Source: Rhodospirillaceae bacterium
GTDB lineage: Bacteria > Pseudomonadota > Alphaproteobacteria > Thalassobaculales > Thalassobaculaceae
DNA: 64,000 bases
Direction: 5' to 3'
Assembly (NCBI GenBank): GCA_018401495.1
Contig: JAGYJX010000019.1
Span: 124,001-188,000 of the forward strand
The translations under genes were made by a program, and so were the position numbers. The notes beneath the pieces are model-generated. The model had not been told where the DNA came from, searched no databases, and saw nothing but the letters and a program-made list of their open reading frames with translations. Of this stretch, positions 41,206-50,328 are shown one piece after another. Numbering within the stretch: the first letter of the stretch is position 1; the number at the start of each line of letters is the position of its first letter.

Positions 41206-41935
41206 ATGACCAGTCCCCAAATTAGAGTCACGCTTGTAGATGACGATCCGGCCGCCCGGGCCGTGCTGGCACGCCAGCTCAGAGACGAGCAGTTCGACGT
41301 GATCGAGGTCGATGCCGGCTCGCGCGCTGATCCCGACACAGCTGCGGGACCGCAGTGCGTGATCCTGGCGATGCCGAACACCGGTCCCGACAGCTACCGC
41401 AGCATCCGCGACTTCCGGTCGAACGACGACCGTCCGATGATTGCTCTGAACGTTCGCGATCATCCCGTGGACCGCATCGTCGCCCTCGAACTCGGCGCCG
41501 ATGATGTGGTCGATCGACGGGCCGACCCTCGCGAGGTCTCGGCCCGCATTCGCGCGATCATGCGTCGAGTGAACAGATTCGCGAAGCCGGCTCGATCCGG
41601 GCGATCGTGGGCATGTCTCGGTCCTGCGCTTCGGCCGATGGTCGATCGACGTCGTGCATCGCCGTGTGTTCACGCCGGCGCAGGGCGAGATCGATATGAC
41701 CAGTGGCGAATTCGACATCCTCAGATGCTTCGTCCAGAACCCGCTTCGGCCGCTGTCGCGCCAGGAGATCCTCGACGCCACCCGCGGTGCCCGATGCGCC
41801 GGGTATGAACGTTCCATCGACGTGCTGATCGGTCGGATACGCCGAAAAATCGAAGATGACCAGTCGCACCCCAGATTGATCCAAACGGTGCGGGGCATTG
41901 GGTATGTTTTGGCCTCGGATGTTCAGTCTGAATAG
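41206..41935 (+). CDS. OmpR-family regulator with degenerate receiver, one frame break
   Basis: The N-terminal receiver-like domain has the acidic pocket VTLVDDDPAARAV, but the acceptor position reads CVILAMPNTG, so the Asp is replaced by Ala near residue 55. The conserved Thr/Ser (IALNVRD) and Lys (VVDRRADP) are also lost. After a frame break near 41595, best explained by one extra C, comes a winged-helix DNA-binding domain: FGRWSIDVV, then MTSGEFDILRCFVQNPLRPLSRQEIL and the recognition region YERSIDVLIGRIRRKIED followed by TVRGIGYVLA. About 243 residues when joined. The DNA-binding half looks fully functional. It lies directly upstream of a strong terminator and the flagellin gene. Confidence 0.85.
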
Positions 41936-41958
41936 CTTGTTGTCTGGCAATAAACATG

Positions 41959-41989
41959 AGGAACGCCGCAAGGCGTTCCTTTTTTTATT
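41959..41989 (+). terminator. Rho-independent terminator after the OmpR-type regulator
   Basis: A perfect nine-base stem AGGAACGCC/GGCGTTCCT with loop GCAA is followed by a run of seven T and then ATTT. It ends transcription of the regulator and isolates the flagellin gene downstream. Confidence 0.92.
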
Positions 41990-42124
41990 TAAAATGCTGA
42001 TCTATATTGGTTCGTCAAACGAGAGAAAACAGAATGAATATATGTTCTTGTTTAGTTTATTGGATTCTGTTGATGGTTTAGACAGTAGTTCTCATCGAGT
42101 TTCTGTATCCAGAAGGAGACAATC
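41990..42124 (+). promoter_or_regulatory. AT-rich flagellin promoter/leader region
   Basis: This stretch is strikingly AT-rich compared with the rest of the window and lies between a terminator and the flagellin start. It should contain the flagellin promoter and an untranslated leader, ending in the ribosome site AGAAGGAGAC just before ATG 42125. No exact sigma-28 or sigma-54 box can be named. Confidence 0.5.
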
Positions 42125-42941
42125 ATGCTTTCGATCAACACGAACTCCGGCGCCATGGCCGCCGTGCAAATGTACAAGAGCGCGACGAACGAGCTGTCCG
42201 GCGTTCAGAAGCGGATTTCGACCGGCCTGAAGGTGGCCGACGGTTTCGACGACGCCTCGACCTACGCGATTGCCCAGGGCCTCCGGTCCGACCTGAAGGC
42301 TTTCGGAAAGATCGGCGAGTCGCTGAACAGCGTTCGCGGCGCAATCGAGGTCGGCATGGCTGGCGCCGACAGCGTCAGCAACCTCGTGGGCTCCGATCCG
42401 GGAAAAGGTAACCTCGCTGTCGGACGACAGCCTGAGCGCGGAAGCGCGCGCCACCTACACGGCTGACGTCAACTCCATGTTGGCGCAGATCGACACCTTC
42501 ATCTCCAACTCCAGCTTCGGCGATACCAACCTGCTGAAGACGGGCGCGACTGACCTCGGGTTCATCGCCGCGGCCGACGGAACCACCATGTCGGTGTCCG
42601 CCTACGACCTCGAAGCGGCGAAGGGTACCCTGGATGGCGCCGTCGACGTTTCGACCGCCGCAAACGCCCGCACCACGCTGGCGGCCCTGGACAGCTTCGA
42701 AACCGCCGTCAACGCGGCGATCGGCTCCTTTGGCGGCGACGCGCGGGCCGTGGACATGCACGCTCAGTTCATCGGAAAGATCAGCGACGCGACCGAGAAG
42801 GGTCTGGGCAACCTCGTCGACGCCGACCTGGCCGAGGAAGCGTCCAAGCAGAGCGCGCTTCAGGTGAAGCAGCAACTGGCCATCCAGGCCCTCTCCAGCG
42901 CGGCGCAGGCGCCGTTGAACCTGGTCTCGCTGTTCCGGTGA
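42125..42941 (+). CDS. Flagellin, one frame break
   Basis: This is the filament subunit. The N-terminal D0/D1 region reads MLSINTNSGAMAAVQMYKSA, VQKRISTGLKVADGFDDAS and AIAQGLRSDL; the C-terminal region reads LVDADLAEEASKQSALQVKQQL and ends in APLNLVSLFR, the usual flagellin end. The central variable region is short, so the protein has about 271 residues, small for a flagellin. A frame break near 42405, explained by one extra G in CCGGGAAAAG, separates VSNLVGSDP from EKVTSLSDDS. It starts after a strong ribosome site. FlaF follows. Confidence 0.93.
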
Positions 42942-43038
42942 GGTCGTCTGATGCCGGCGGCAGGGCATGGACCAAGATCGGTCCGGCCCTGCTGCAGGGG
43001 GTGATGGTGCGCAAGCCATTCGAGCGGGAGGCGAGGCG

Positions 43039-43435
43039 ATGAACGCATGGAAAGCCTATCACAACAAGGTGGCGCAGGTCGCCCGGCCCCGCGACCGCGA
43101 CGCCGAGGAACTTGCCCAGGTAACGGCGGCGCTGCTGCGCGCTGACAGCGAAGGCGTCGCGAAGCGACGCGGTCGAGCAGGCCAGGCGGCTCTGGACCCG
43201 GTGCGGCGTCAACGCATGCCATGACGAGTCCGGAATGCCCGAGTCGCTGAGAAACACGCTCGTCACATTGGCAAGCAGCATGCTGCGGGCGTGCGAGAAG
43301 GCCGGCGCCGGCAATCTGGCGGCTGTCGAGACCTTGGTCGCGGTCAACCGTCAGGTCCTGTCGGGTCTCCAGAGCGCGGCGCAACAGCGGCCCTCGGGAT
43401 ACGCGTTCCAGCCTCGAGTTCGGCAAGTCGCGTAG
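43039..43435 (+). CDS. flaF: Flagellar biosynthesis regulator FlaF, one frame break
   Basis: FlaF in alphaproteobacteria promotes flagellin translation or secretion, opposing FlbT. The joined protein, about 131 residues, reads MNAWKAYHNKVAQV, ELAQVTAALLRADSEG, then AVEQARRLWTRCGVNACHDE and MPESLRNTLVTLASSML, which matches the FlaF pattern of two helices around a conserved LW. The frame breaks near 43168. The start follows GCGGGAGGCGAGGCG. flbT, the usual neighbour, is not present here. The C-terminus QPRVRQVA is longer than in short FlaF proteins. Confidence 0.75.
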
Positions 43436-43528
43436 TCCTGTCGTCGCGAGAGCCACGCACTTTCCGAATCTTGACCGCTTTTGGCCCCGCTGATAGTGGC
43501 CGTCGGGAACAACTTCCGGTCCTCGACA

Positions 43529-44524
43529 ATGTCAACCGTGCGCGTCCCAACCGTCGCATTCGTGGATGATGAGCCGTTTGTGCTGGACGGCCTTCGTCGA
43601 CTCCTGCGTGCGCACCGGGAGCGATGGCAGATGCTCTTCTACAATTCTGCGTCGGCGTTCTGGAGCGAACGGACCGGAGACTGGCCAGATGTGGCGGTTC
43701 TTGATTTGAACATGCCCGGCGAATCCGGCCTCGATATCGCCAAGGCGCTCCGGGCGGCGGGTGCCGCCACCCGCTGCATCATGCTGACCGGCAACGCCGG
43801 TGTGACCGACGCCATCGCCTTCATCAACGAAGCCTCGGTCTTCCGATTCTACCTGAAGCCTTGCGGCTCCGAGGATCTGGCCGCAGCCGTGAAAGCGGCG
43901 CTGGCTGATCGCGATCGCGACAGGTCTTCTGCAGACGCGCCGACGTCCGGGCCCTCCGACGCGATCACGGACCGCCTGGCAATCGGCGCCGTGCTGATCG
44001 ACGACGAATTCCGCGTGCTGTTTGCGAACAAGGCTGCGGTCCGCCTGCTTGGCGAGGGCAACCTTGTCGCGACCGACTCCGCCAACAGGCTGCGGGCCAG
44101 CGATGTCTCGGGAACCCAGTTGCTCGCTCGGGCGCTCCGCGAGTCGGCCGCGACCGGACACAGCGTGATAGTCTCGCTGGAATCGGCCGCGGACGGGCGC
44201 ATCCTGCACGTGACGGTGTGCGCGGCCGGTCACGACGAAGGGGGCGCGACGCTGTTCCTGAACGACCCCGGTCGTCTCTCCTACCCCGATGCCGCACGGC
44301 TGCGGGGCCTGTTCGGACTGACCGGATCGGAGAGCCGGATCGTGGAATGTCTGGTGCGAGGGCAGACCCTCGAGGAGGCGGCCACCGTCAATGGCCTCAA
44401 GATCGCCTCCGTTCGAACCTATCTCAAATCGGTGTTCCTGAAGATGGGAGTGACGCGTCAGGCGGAGCTGGTTCAGAAGGCGCTCGCCGCCTCCATGGCG
44501 ATCGTGCTCGCCGAAGGGCGCTGA
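43529..44524 (+). CDS. Response regulator, receiver-PAS-LuxR-type HTH
   Basis: This intact protein of 331 residues has a receiver (VAFVDDEPFVLDGLRRLL; acceptor Asp in VAVLDLNMPGESG; Lys in FYLKPCGSED), a PAS domain in the middle (AIGAVLIDDEFRVLFANKAAV onward), and a C-terminal LuxR-type helix-turn-helix (LTGSESRIVECLVRGQTLEEAATVNG cut here, then ASVRTYLKSVFLKMGV). It is a transcription factor with a second, non-phosphate input. It lies between flaF and the chemoreceptor, so control of flagellar or chemotaxis genes is plausible but not shown. The start at 43529 is chosen over the longer 43481 form. Confidence 0.88.
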   Translation: MSTVRVPTVAFVDDEPFVLDGLRRLLRAHRERWQMLFYNSASAFWSERTGDWPDVAVLDLNMPGESGLDIAKALRAAGAATRCIMLTGNAGVTDAIAFINEASVFRFYLKPCGSEDLAAAVKAALADRDRDRSSADAPTSGPSDAITDRLAIGAVLIDDEFRVLFANKAAVRLLGEGNLVATDSANRLRASDVSGTQLLARALRESAATGHSVIVSLESAADGRILHVTVCAAGHDEGGATLFLNDPGRLSYPDAARLRGLFGLTGSESRIVECLVRGQTLEEAATVNGLKIASVRTYLKSVFLKMGVTRQAELVQKALAASMAIVLAEGR

Positions 44525-44562
44525 GCCGACGCCAACCGACGCGGTCCTCTCGGCCGTCACCC

Positions 44563-46684
44563 TCAGCCGGCGCGGATGCTCTGCACGAACTCCCCGACTT
44601 CGCGTTCCAGCGTGTCGGTCGAGGCCCCCAGCTCGCCGCACATGTGCAGGACCTCGGCGGCGCCTTCGCCGGTGCGCTCCGACGCCGCCGACACCTTGGC
44701 GATGCCGCCGGTCACCTGGGCGGCGCCGTCCGCCGCCTGCTGGGTGTTGCGGGCGATCTCCCGGGTGGTTGCGCCCTGCTGCTCGACCGCCGAGGCGACC
44801 GCGGTGTTCATCTGCTCCAGCGACTGCACGACCTCGGTGATCGCCTTGATGGTCGAGACCGCCTCCCGGCTGGCGGCCTGGATGTCCTCGATCTGGCTGC
44901 GGATCTCCTCGGTCGCCCGGGCGGTCTGGCTGGCCAGGCTCTTCACCTCGGAGGCGACGACCGCGAAGCCCTTGCCGGCTTCGCCCGCTCGGGCGGCTTC
45001 GATGGTGGCGTTCAGCGCCAGCAGGTTGGTCTGCTCGGCGATGTCCTGGATCAGCGTGATCACGTCGCCGATCTGCTGGGCGGTCGCCGCCAGCGCCTGC
45101 ACCCGGCCGTCGCCGCGCTCGGCCTCCTCGGTCGCCTGCCGCGACATCAGCGCGGCCCGCGTCATCTGCTCGCCGATCTCCGCGCACCGTCGCCGCCAGT
45201 TCCTCGGCCGCCGCCGACACCGCCTGGACGTTGCTGCTCGACTGTTCCGACGACCCGGCGACGACCGACGCCTCCGACCGCGCCTCGTCGGTTGCCTGGC
45301 TCATCGCCTCGGCCCGGCGCCGCACCTCGTCGACATGGCTGGCCAGGGTCCGGACGAGGCCGCCGACCGACCGCTCGAACCGCGCCGCCAGTTCGTCCAT
45401 GGCGCGGCGCTTCTCGTCCTCGACCCGGCGATCCGTCTCGGCCTGCTCGACCTCCATGCGCCGCATGCGCTGGGCGTTTTCCTTGAACACCTGGACCGCC
45501 CTGGCGATGTCGGCGATCTCGTCCTTGCGCTGCAGGCCGGGCACCTCGACGTCCAGGTCGTTGTCGGCAAGCCGGCGGACGGCGGTCGCCATGGCCTGGA
45601 TCGGTCCGGTCAGGCGGCTGCCGAGCAGGATGGTCAGGCCGCCCAGCGCCGCCACCACCACCGCCGCCAGCACGATCATGGCGGTGCGCATCTCGTCGAC
45701 CGCCGCCAGCGCCTTGTCCTCGGTCTGGGCGGCGACGATGAAGCTGCCGTCGCCGAGCGGCTCGAAGGCCGCCAGCAACGATCCGGACAGCGGGTCGTCG
45801 ACGCGCATGTAGCCGGCCTTGCCGGCGGCCAGGGCGTCCTTCAGCGCCGGCGCCACCGTGTAGTCGAGCGCCCTGGCGCCGCCGTCGACCAAGCGGTTGG
45901 TGCGGATCACGCCGTCGGCGCCGACCAGCGTGTTGTCCTGCGGGGAGCCGTCGGCCTCGACCCCGCCGATCACCTCGGTGGCCTTGTCCGCGGACATGCG
46001 GAACACGATGGCGGCGATCGCCGGCTGGCCTTCGCCGATCGCGGCGGTGCGGTAGACCGGCTGCGCCCAGAAGGCGGACACCGCGTCCGAACCGCTGTCG
46101 TAGGCCGCGAAGTCCTGGAACAGTTGCTCGCCGGCCGGCAGCGTCAGCGCCCGCCCGGCCGCTTCGGCGAGCGGCGTCCGGCCGAGGTCGGACAGGGTCT
46201 TCAGGAAGCCGTCGCTCTTGGTGACCGAGTAGATGATGCGGCCGTCGGGAAGAACCACGTAGGCGTCCGAGATCTCGGCGCTGCGCCATTGCGAGACGAA
46301 CGACGCGTGCAGCCCGGTGTGCCGCCAGGCGTACATGCCCTTGGCGGTCTCGCCGGTGATCTCGGCGCGCTGCGACGGGCTCAGCGCGGGGTCGGCGTAC
46401 AGGCCGCGGATCGCGTCGACCTCGTCGGCGTCGATGGCGACGGCCAGGCTCTCGATGCCCTGGAACACGCCCTCGCTGCGCGCCATCCCGTCGAGGCTGG
46501 CGGCGGTGGCGCTCATCACCCGGGCGAGGCGGTCCCGCTTGGTCTCCGCGATGAAGCCGAGGCGGTCGACCGCGCTCTCGAACAGGGCATCGCGGCTCTG
46601 CACGTAGCCGAGCCCGCCGATCAGGGCGCAGGAGGTCAGGCACAACAGGACCGCGATCAACGGCACCTTGATCTTCAGCGTCAT
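44563..46684 (-). CDS. Methyl-accepting chemotaxis protein, one frame break
   Basis: This chemoreceptor has a first membrane segment at the N-terminus (VPLIAVLLCLTSCALIGG), a large periplasmic sensing region of about 300 residues with CACHE-like pieces (DAYVVLPDGRIIYSVTKSDG), a second segment (MIVLAAVVVAALGGLTILL), a HAMP domain (LADNDLDVEVPGLQRKDEIADI) and a cytoplasmic signalling domain. The tip that binds CheA and CheW is clear: IAEQTNLLALNATIEAARAG, and EVKSLASQTARATEEI follows. A frame break near 45185 lies early in the signalling domain. The start at 46684 follows GGAG (CCAGGAGATTCCCC). Ligand unknown. Confidence 0.92.
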
Positions 46685-46890
46685 CGGGGAATCTCCTGGC
46701 GGCACGTCCGGCGGGTCGTCGCCTGAACTCATCGGTTGAATACAATCGCTCAGAAGTCTCGCCAAGAGGAGTTAACAAGGCGTTACCCCGGGTGGCCGCG
46801 CAGGGGCCCGGCAGCGCCACCGCGCTTGACTTGCCCGGCCGTCGGCGGCTCCCATCCGTCTCGACCGCCGTCCCATCCGGAGCCATTGCC

Positions 46891-47733
46891 ATGACCGACC
46901 CGTCCGTCGCAGCCGCGCCTGCCCCTGTTGCAGCCGCCCCCGTCACGGCTGCGCTGTGCATCATCGGCAACGAGATCCTCTCCGGCCGCACCCAGGACAA
47001 GAACCTCGGCTACATCGGCGAGCGGCTGAACACGCTGGGCATCCGGCTCGCCGAGGTCAGGGTGGTGCGCGACGACGAGGCGGCGATCGTCGAGGCGGTG
47101 CGCGCCCTGTCGGAGCGCTACACCTACGTCTTCACCTCCGGCGGCATCGGCCCGACCCACGACGACATCACCACCGCCTGCATCGCCAAGGCCTTCGGCG
47201 CCGCGGTCGAGCGCAACCCCGAGGCGATGCGGCGGCTGACCGCGCACTACGCGAACTCCGGCATCGACTTCAACGAGGCGCGCCGCAAGATGGCGGATAT
47301 CCCGGTCGGGGCGACGCTGATCGACAACCCGGTCTCGGCGGCCCCGGGCTTCATCATCGGCAACGTGCACGTGCTGCCGGGGGTGCCGAGGATCCTGCAG
47401 GCGATGTTCGACGGCGTGGCGTCGCGGCTGGCCGGTGGCGTGCCGATGCTGTCCCGCACCGTCGCCTGCACGATCGGCGAGGGCACCGTGGCGGCCGGCC
47501 TCGGCGCCGTCCAGGAGCGCTATGCCGACGTCGAGATCGGCAGCTATCCGTATTTCCGCGCCGGCCATTTCGGCACCGCGCTGGTGCTGCGCTCGGCCGA
47601 CCCGGTGCGCCTGGAGGCGGCGACCGACGAGGTGCGGGCGCTGGTCCGGTCGCTCGGCGGCGAGCCCATCGAGGCCGAGTTGGCCCCTGTGACGTCAGGG
47701 GGGGAGATCGCTGCCGGGGACACGGCGCGATGA
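46891..47733 (+). CDS. CinA/MoaB-like molybdopterin-binding-domain protein
   Basis: This intact protein of 280 residues is the N-terminal half of a CinA-type protein: a molybdopterin-binding-fold domain with TAALCIIGNEILSGRTQDKN, VFTSGGIGPTHDDITTACI and the characteristic VHVLPGVPRIL. The C-terminal nicotinamide-mononucleotide deamidase domain of full CinA is absent, so this is the short form found in many alphaproteobacteria. Its function is not established. The start at 46891 is chosen because the family text begins soon after; a run of Ala/Pro precedes it. The stop overlaps the next gene (ATGA). Confidence 0.85.
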   Translation: MTDPSVAAAPAPVAAAPVTAALCIIGNEILSGRTQDKNLGYIGERLNTLGIRLAEVRVVRDDEAAIVEAVRALSERYTYVFTSGGIGPTHDDITTACIAKAFGAAVERNPEAMRRLTAHYANSGIDFNEARRKMADIPVGATLIDNPVSAAPGFIIGNVHVLPGVPRILQAMFDGVASRLAGGVPMLSRTVACTIGEGTVAAGLGAVQERYADVEIGSYPYFRAGHFGTALVLRSADPVRLEAATDEVRALVRSLGGEPIEAELAPVTSGGEIAAGDTAR

Positions 47734-48483
47734 CCCTGGTCCAGGTTTCCCGCGACGGCGGCGTCGCCACCGTCACCCTGTCGCGCCCGGAGAAGCGCAA
47801 CGCCGTCTCCAGCGAGGTGGCGCGCGGCGGTCGCGGCCGCCTTCCGCGAGCTGTCGCGGGACGACGGCCTGCGCGTGGTGCTGCTGAACGGCGCCGGCCC
47901 GAGCTTCTGCGCCGGCGCCGATGTCCGCGAGATGGCCGGGCTCGATCCGGCCTCGGCGGCGGCCTTCATCCGCGGGCTGCACCACGCCATCGCGGCGGTG
48001 ATGGACTGCCCGGTGCCGGTGGTGGCGGCGATCCACGGGGCCTGCATCGGCGCCGGCCTCGAACTGGTGGCCGGGGCCGACCTGCGCATCGCGTCCGAGG
48101 ATGCCCGCTTCGCCATGCCGGAGGTGCTGGTCGGGGTGCCGTCGGTGATCGAGGCCGCGCTGCTGCCCCGCCTGATCGGACGCGGGCGCTCGGCGCGCCT
48201 GGTGCTGACCGGCGAGGTGATCGACGCCGCGACGGCCGAGCGCTGGGGGCTGGTCGAGGAGGTGGTGGCCAGGGACGCGCTCGACCGGCGCGCGGCGGCG
48301 CTGGTCCGGACCATCGACGGCGCAGATCCGGCGGCGGTGCGCGCCCAGAAGGTGCTGTGCCGGCAATGGGACACGCTGTCGATCGCCGACGCGGTCGAGG
48401 CGAGCGTGGCCAGCTTCGCCGCCAGCTACACCACCGACGCGCCGCGCCGGCGGATGGAAGCGGTCCTGGATCGCCGGGGATGA
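47730..48483 (+). CDS. Enoyl-CoA hydratase/isomerase family protein, one frame break
   Basis: This is a crotonase-fold protein, which hydrates or isomerises acyl-CoA thioesters in fatty acid or related catabolism. The N-terminus MTLVQVSRDGGVATVTLSRP is followed by a break near 47825, explained by one extra C. Then PSFCAGADVREMAG and HGACIGAGLELVAGADLRIA give the oxyanion-hole pieces, and FAMPEVLVGVPSVIEAALL the usual active-site helix. About 251 residues. The start overlaps the CinA-like stop, and the stop overlaps the next small gene (ATGA in both cases), so all three are one operon. Substrate not identifiable. Confidence 0.85.
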
Positions 48484-48890
48484 CGCTGCCGGCCGCCCTC
48501 GCGGTGCTGGTCCTGCTCGCGGCGGCGGGCGGGCCGGCGGCATCGGCGGCGGCATCGACACCGGTCGAGGGCATCTGGGGCGTGGCCAAGGGCGAGGGCG
48601 CCGACTGCACCGGCGCCCATGTCATGGTGCTGCGCGACGGACGCTACACCAAGGCGCTGCTCGATACCGGCACCACCCAGGGGCTGCGCGACCTGGTGGT
48701 CGGCACCTCGAGCTACCGGCTGCAGGGCTCGCGCCTGGAGATCGCGCCGTCGCTGTCGCTGGCCCGGCCGGAGCCGCGCCAGGTGTTCGTGTGGGATCCG
48801 GTCGGCCAGGCGCTGCGGCGCGAGCAGCCGGCGCCGACCCTGATCTTCCGCCGCTGCCCGGACCGCCCGCTCCGCCCGTTGGAGCGCTGA
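48480..48890 (+). CDS. Small exported protein of unknown function
   Basis: This intact protein of 136 residues has a signal peptide (LPAALAVLVLLAAAGGPAASA) followed by EGIWGVAKGEGADCTGAHVMVLRDG and a C-terminal region with a second Cys in FRRCPDRPLRP. The pattern of a short mature domain beginning with a Trp-Gly motif and two Cys is seen in small periplasmic beta-barrel-like proteins, but I do not recognise the family. The start overlaps the enoyl-CoA hydratase stop by four bases, so it is translated with it. Confidence 0.7.
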   Translation: MTLPAALAVLVLLAAAGGPAASAAASTPVEGIWGVAKGEGADCTGAHVMVLRDGRYTKALLDTGTTQGLRDLVVGTSSYRLQGSRLEIAPSLSLARPEPRQVFVWDPVGQALRREQPAPTLIFRRCPDRPLRPLER

Positions 48891-48911
48891 CGCCGCGGCG
48901 CCGGGAACGGC

Positions 48912-48949
48912 CCGCGGGGAACGGCCGGCGGACCGGCCATCCCCCGCGG
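48912..48949. terminator. Two-tier GC-rich hairpin between convergent genes
   Basis: An outer stem CCGCGGGG/CCCCGCGG and an inner stem GGCCGG/CCGGCC around the loop CGGA are separated by three-base bulges on each side. It lies between the small exported protein gene and the convergent TRAP permease gene. There is no T-run, so it may act as a bidirectional transcript end or a protective hairpin. Confidence 0.5.
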
Positions 48950-48954
48950 CGCGA

Positions 48955-50325
48955 TCACTCCAGGATCAGCTTCGGCAGCCAGAGCGTGATCTGCGGCCAG
49001 ATGATGACGGCGACCAGCCCCATCACCTGCAGGGCGACGAACGGGATGATGCCCCGGTAGATGTTCTGGATCTTGACCGAGTTGGGCGCGACACCCTTCA
49101 GGTAGAACAGGGCGAACCCGAAGGGTGGTGTCAGGAACGAGGTCTGCAGGTTGACCGCCACCAGGATGGCGAACCAGTAGATGATGTCGCGGCCCTCGAC
49201 GTGGGTGCCGAAATCCATCAGCTCCACGATCGGGGTGAACACCGGCAGCACGATCAGCGTGATCTCGATCCAGTCGAAGAAGAAGCCGAGGATGAAGATC
49301 GTCGTCATCAGCACGAACAGCAGCCCCCAGGCCTCGAAGCCCAGGTGCTCGATGAACTCGACGATCAGGTCCTCGCCGCCGAGCGAGCGGAACACGTAGG
49401 AGAACGCGGTCGCGCCCATGAAGATGAAGAAGATCATGCCGGAGGTCAGGGCGGTGCGCTCGCAGACGTCCTTCAGCACCTCCCAGGTCAGCTTCCTGTT
49501 GAAGATCGCCAGCAGCAGCGCGCCGAAGCCGCCGACGCCGGCCGCCTCGGTCGGGGTCGCCCAGCCGGCGAAGATCGAGCCGAGCACCAGGGTGATCAGG
49601 AACACCGGCGGCAGGAAGCCCTTCAGCAGCATCAGGATCATGGCGCCGGCGGTGTCCGGGCCGACGTCGTCGGACAGCGACGGCGCCCATTGCGGCTTGA
49701 GCGCCGACACCACCAGGATGTAGGCGAAGTACAGCGCCGACAGCAGCAGGCCCGGCAGGATGGCGCCGAGGAACAGGTTGCCGACCGAGATCGCCAGCAG
49801 GTCGGCCATGATCACCAGCATGATGCTGGGCGGGATCAGGATGCCGAGCGTTGCCGATGCCGCCAGCGTGCCGGTCGCCAGTTCCTTCTGGTAGCGCTGG
49901 CGCAGCATGGTCGGCAGCGCCATCAGCGTCATCATGACGACCGAGGCGCCGATGATGCCGGTGGTCGCGGCCATGATGGTGCCCATGACGGTGACCGCCA
50001 GCGCCAGCCCGCCCGGGACCCGTCGCAGCAGGATCTCCAGGATGTCGAGCAGGTCGTTGGCGACGCCGGAGCGTTCCAGCATGGTGCCCATGAAGATGAA
50101 GCAGGGCACCGCGACCAGCACCAGGTTGGCGGCGGCACCGCCCCAGATGCGCGGCAGGATGTTGTAGAACTCGATCAGCGAGAAGTAGTCGACGGCGGCT
50201 CCGAGAAAGCCGAACGCCAGGCCGATGCCGCCGACCACGAACGCCACCGGGAACCCGGAGAACAGCCCGAGCGCCAGCGCGGCGAACATGTAGACAGCGA
50301 GATAGTCCTCCCAATAGAAATCCAC
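48955..50325 (-). CDS. dctM: TRAP transporter large permease (DctM family)
   Basis: This intact membrane protein of 456 residues, with about twelve helices, is the translocating subunit of a tripartite ATP-independent periplasmic transporter driven by sodium or proton gradients. Family pieces are FVVGGIGLAFGFLG, PCFIFMGTMLERSG, MGTIMAATTGIIGAS, GILIPPSIMLVI and the C-terminal TSFLTPPFGFALFYL. The form with an extended loop containing LKPQWAPSL and a second PT-rich region (WATPTEAAGVGG) is typical of the DctM branch found with a large DctQ. It follows the small permease gene by three bases. No binding-protein gene (DctP) is adjacent in this window. Confidence 0.93.
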   Translation of the reverse strand: MDFYWEDYLAVYMFAALALGLFSGFPVAFVVGGIGLAFGFLGAAVDYFSLIEFYNILPRIWGGAAANLVLVAVPCFIFMGTMLERSGVANDLLDILEILLRRVPGGLALAVTVMGTIMAATTGIIGASVVMMTLMALPTMLRQRYQKELATGTLAASATLGILIPPSIMLVIMADLLAISVGNLFLGAILPGLLLSALYFAYILVVSALKPQWAPSLSDDVGPDTAGAMILMLLKGFLPPVFLITLVLGSIFAGWATPTEAAGVGGFGALLLAIFNRKLTWEVLKDVCERTALTSGMIFFIFMGATAFSYVFRSLGGEDLIVEFIEHLGFEAWGLLFVLMTTIFILGFFFDWIEITLIVLPVFTPIVELMDFGTHVEGRDIIYWFAILVAVNLQTSFLTPPFGFALFYLKGVAPNSVKIQNIYRGIIPFVALQVMGLVAVIIWPQITLWLPKLILE

Positions 50326-50328
50326 GGC

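Noticed and set aside
40931..41206. Minus-strand frame of 91 codons in the kinase/regulator intergenic region
   Set aside because: Arg/Pro-rich with no hydrophobic or conserved pattern; no ribosome site. Treated as promoter region.
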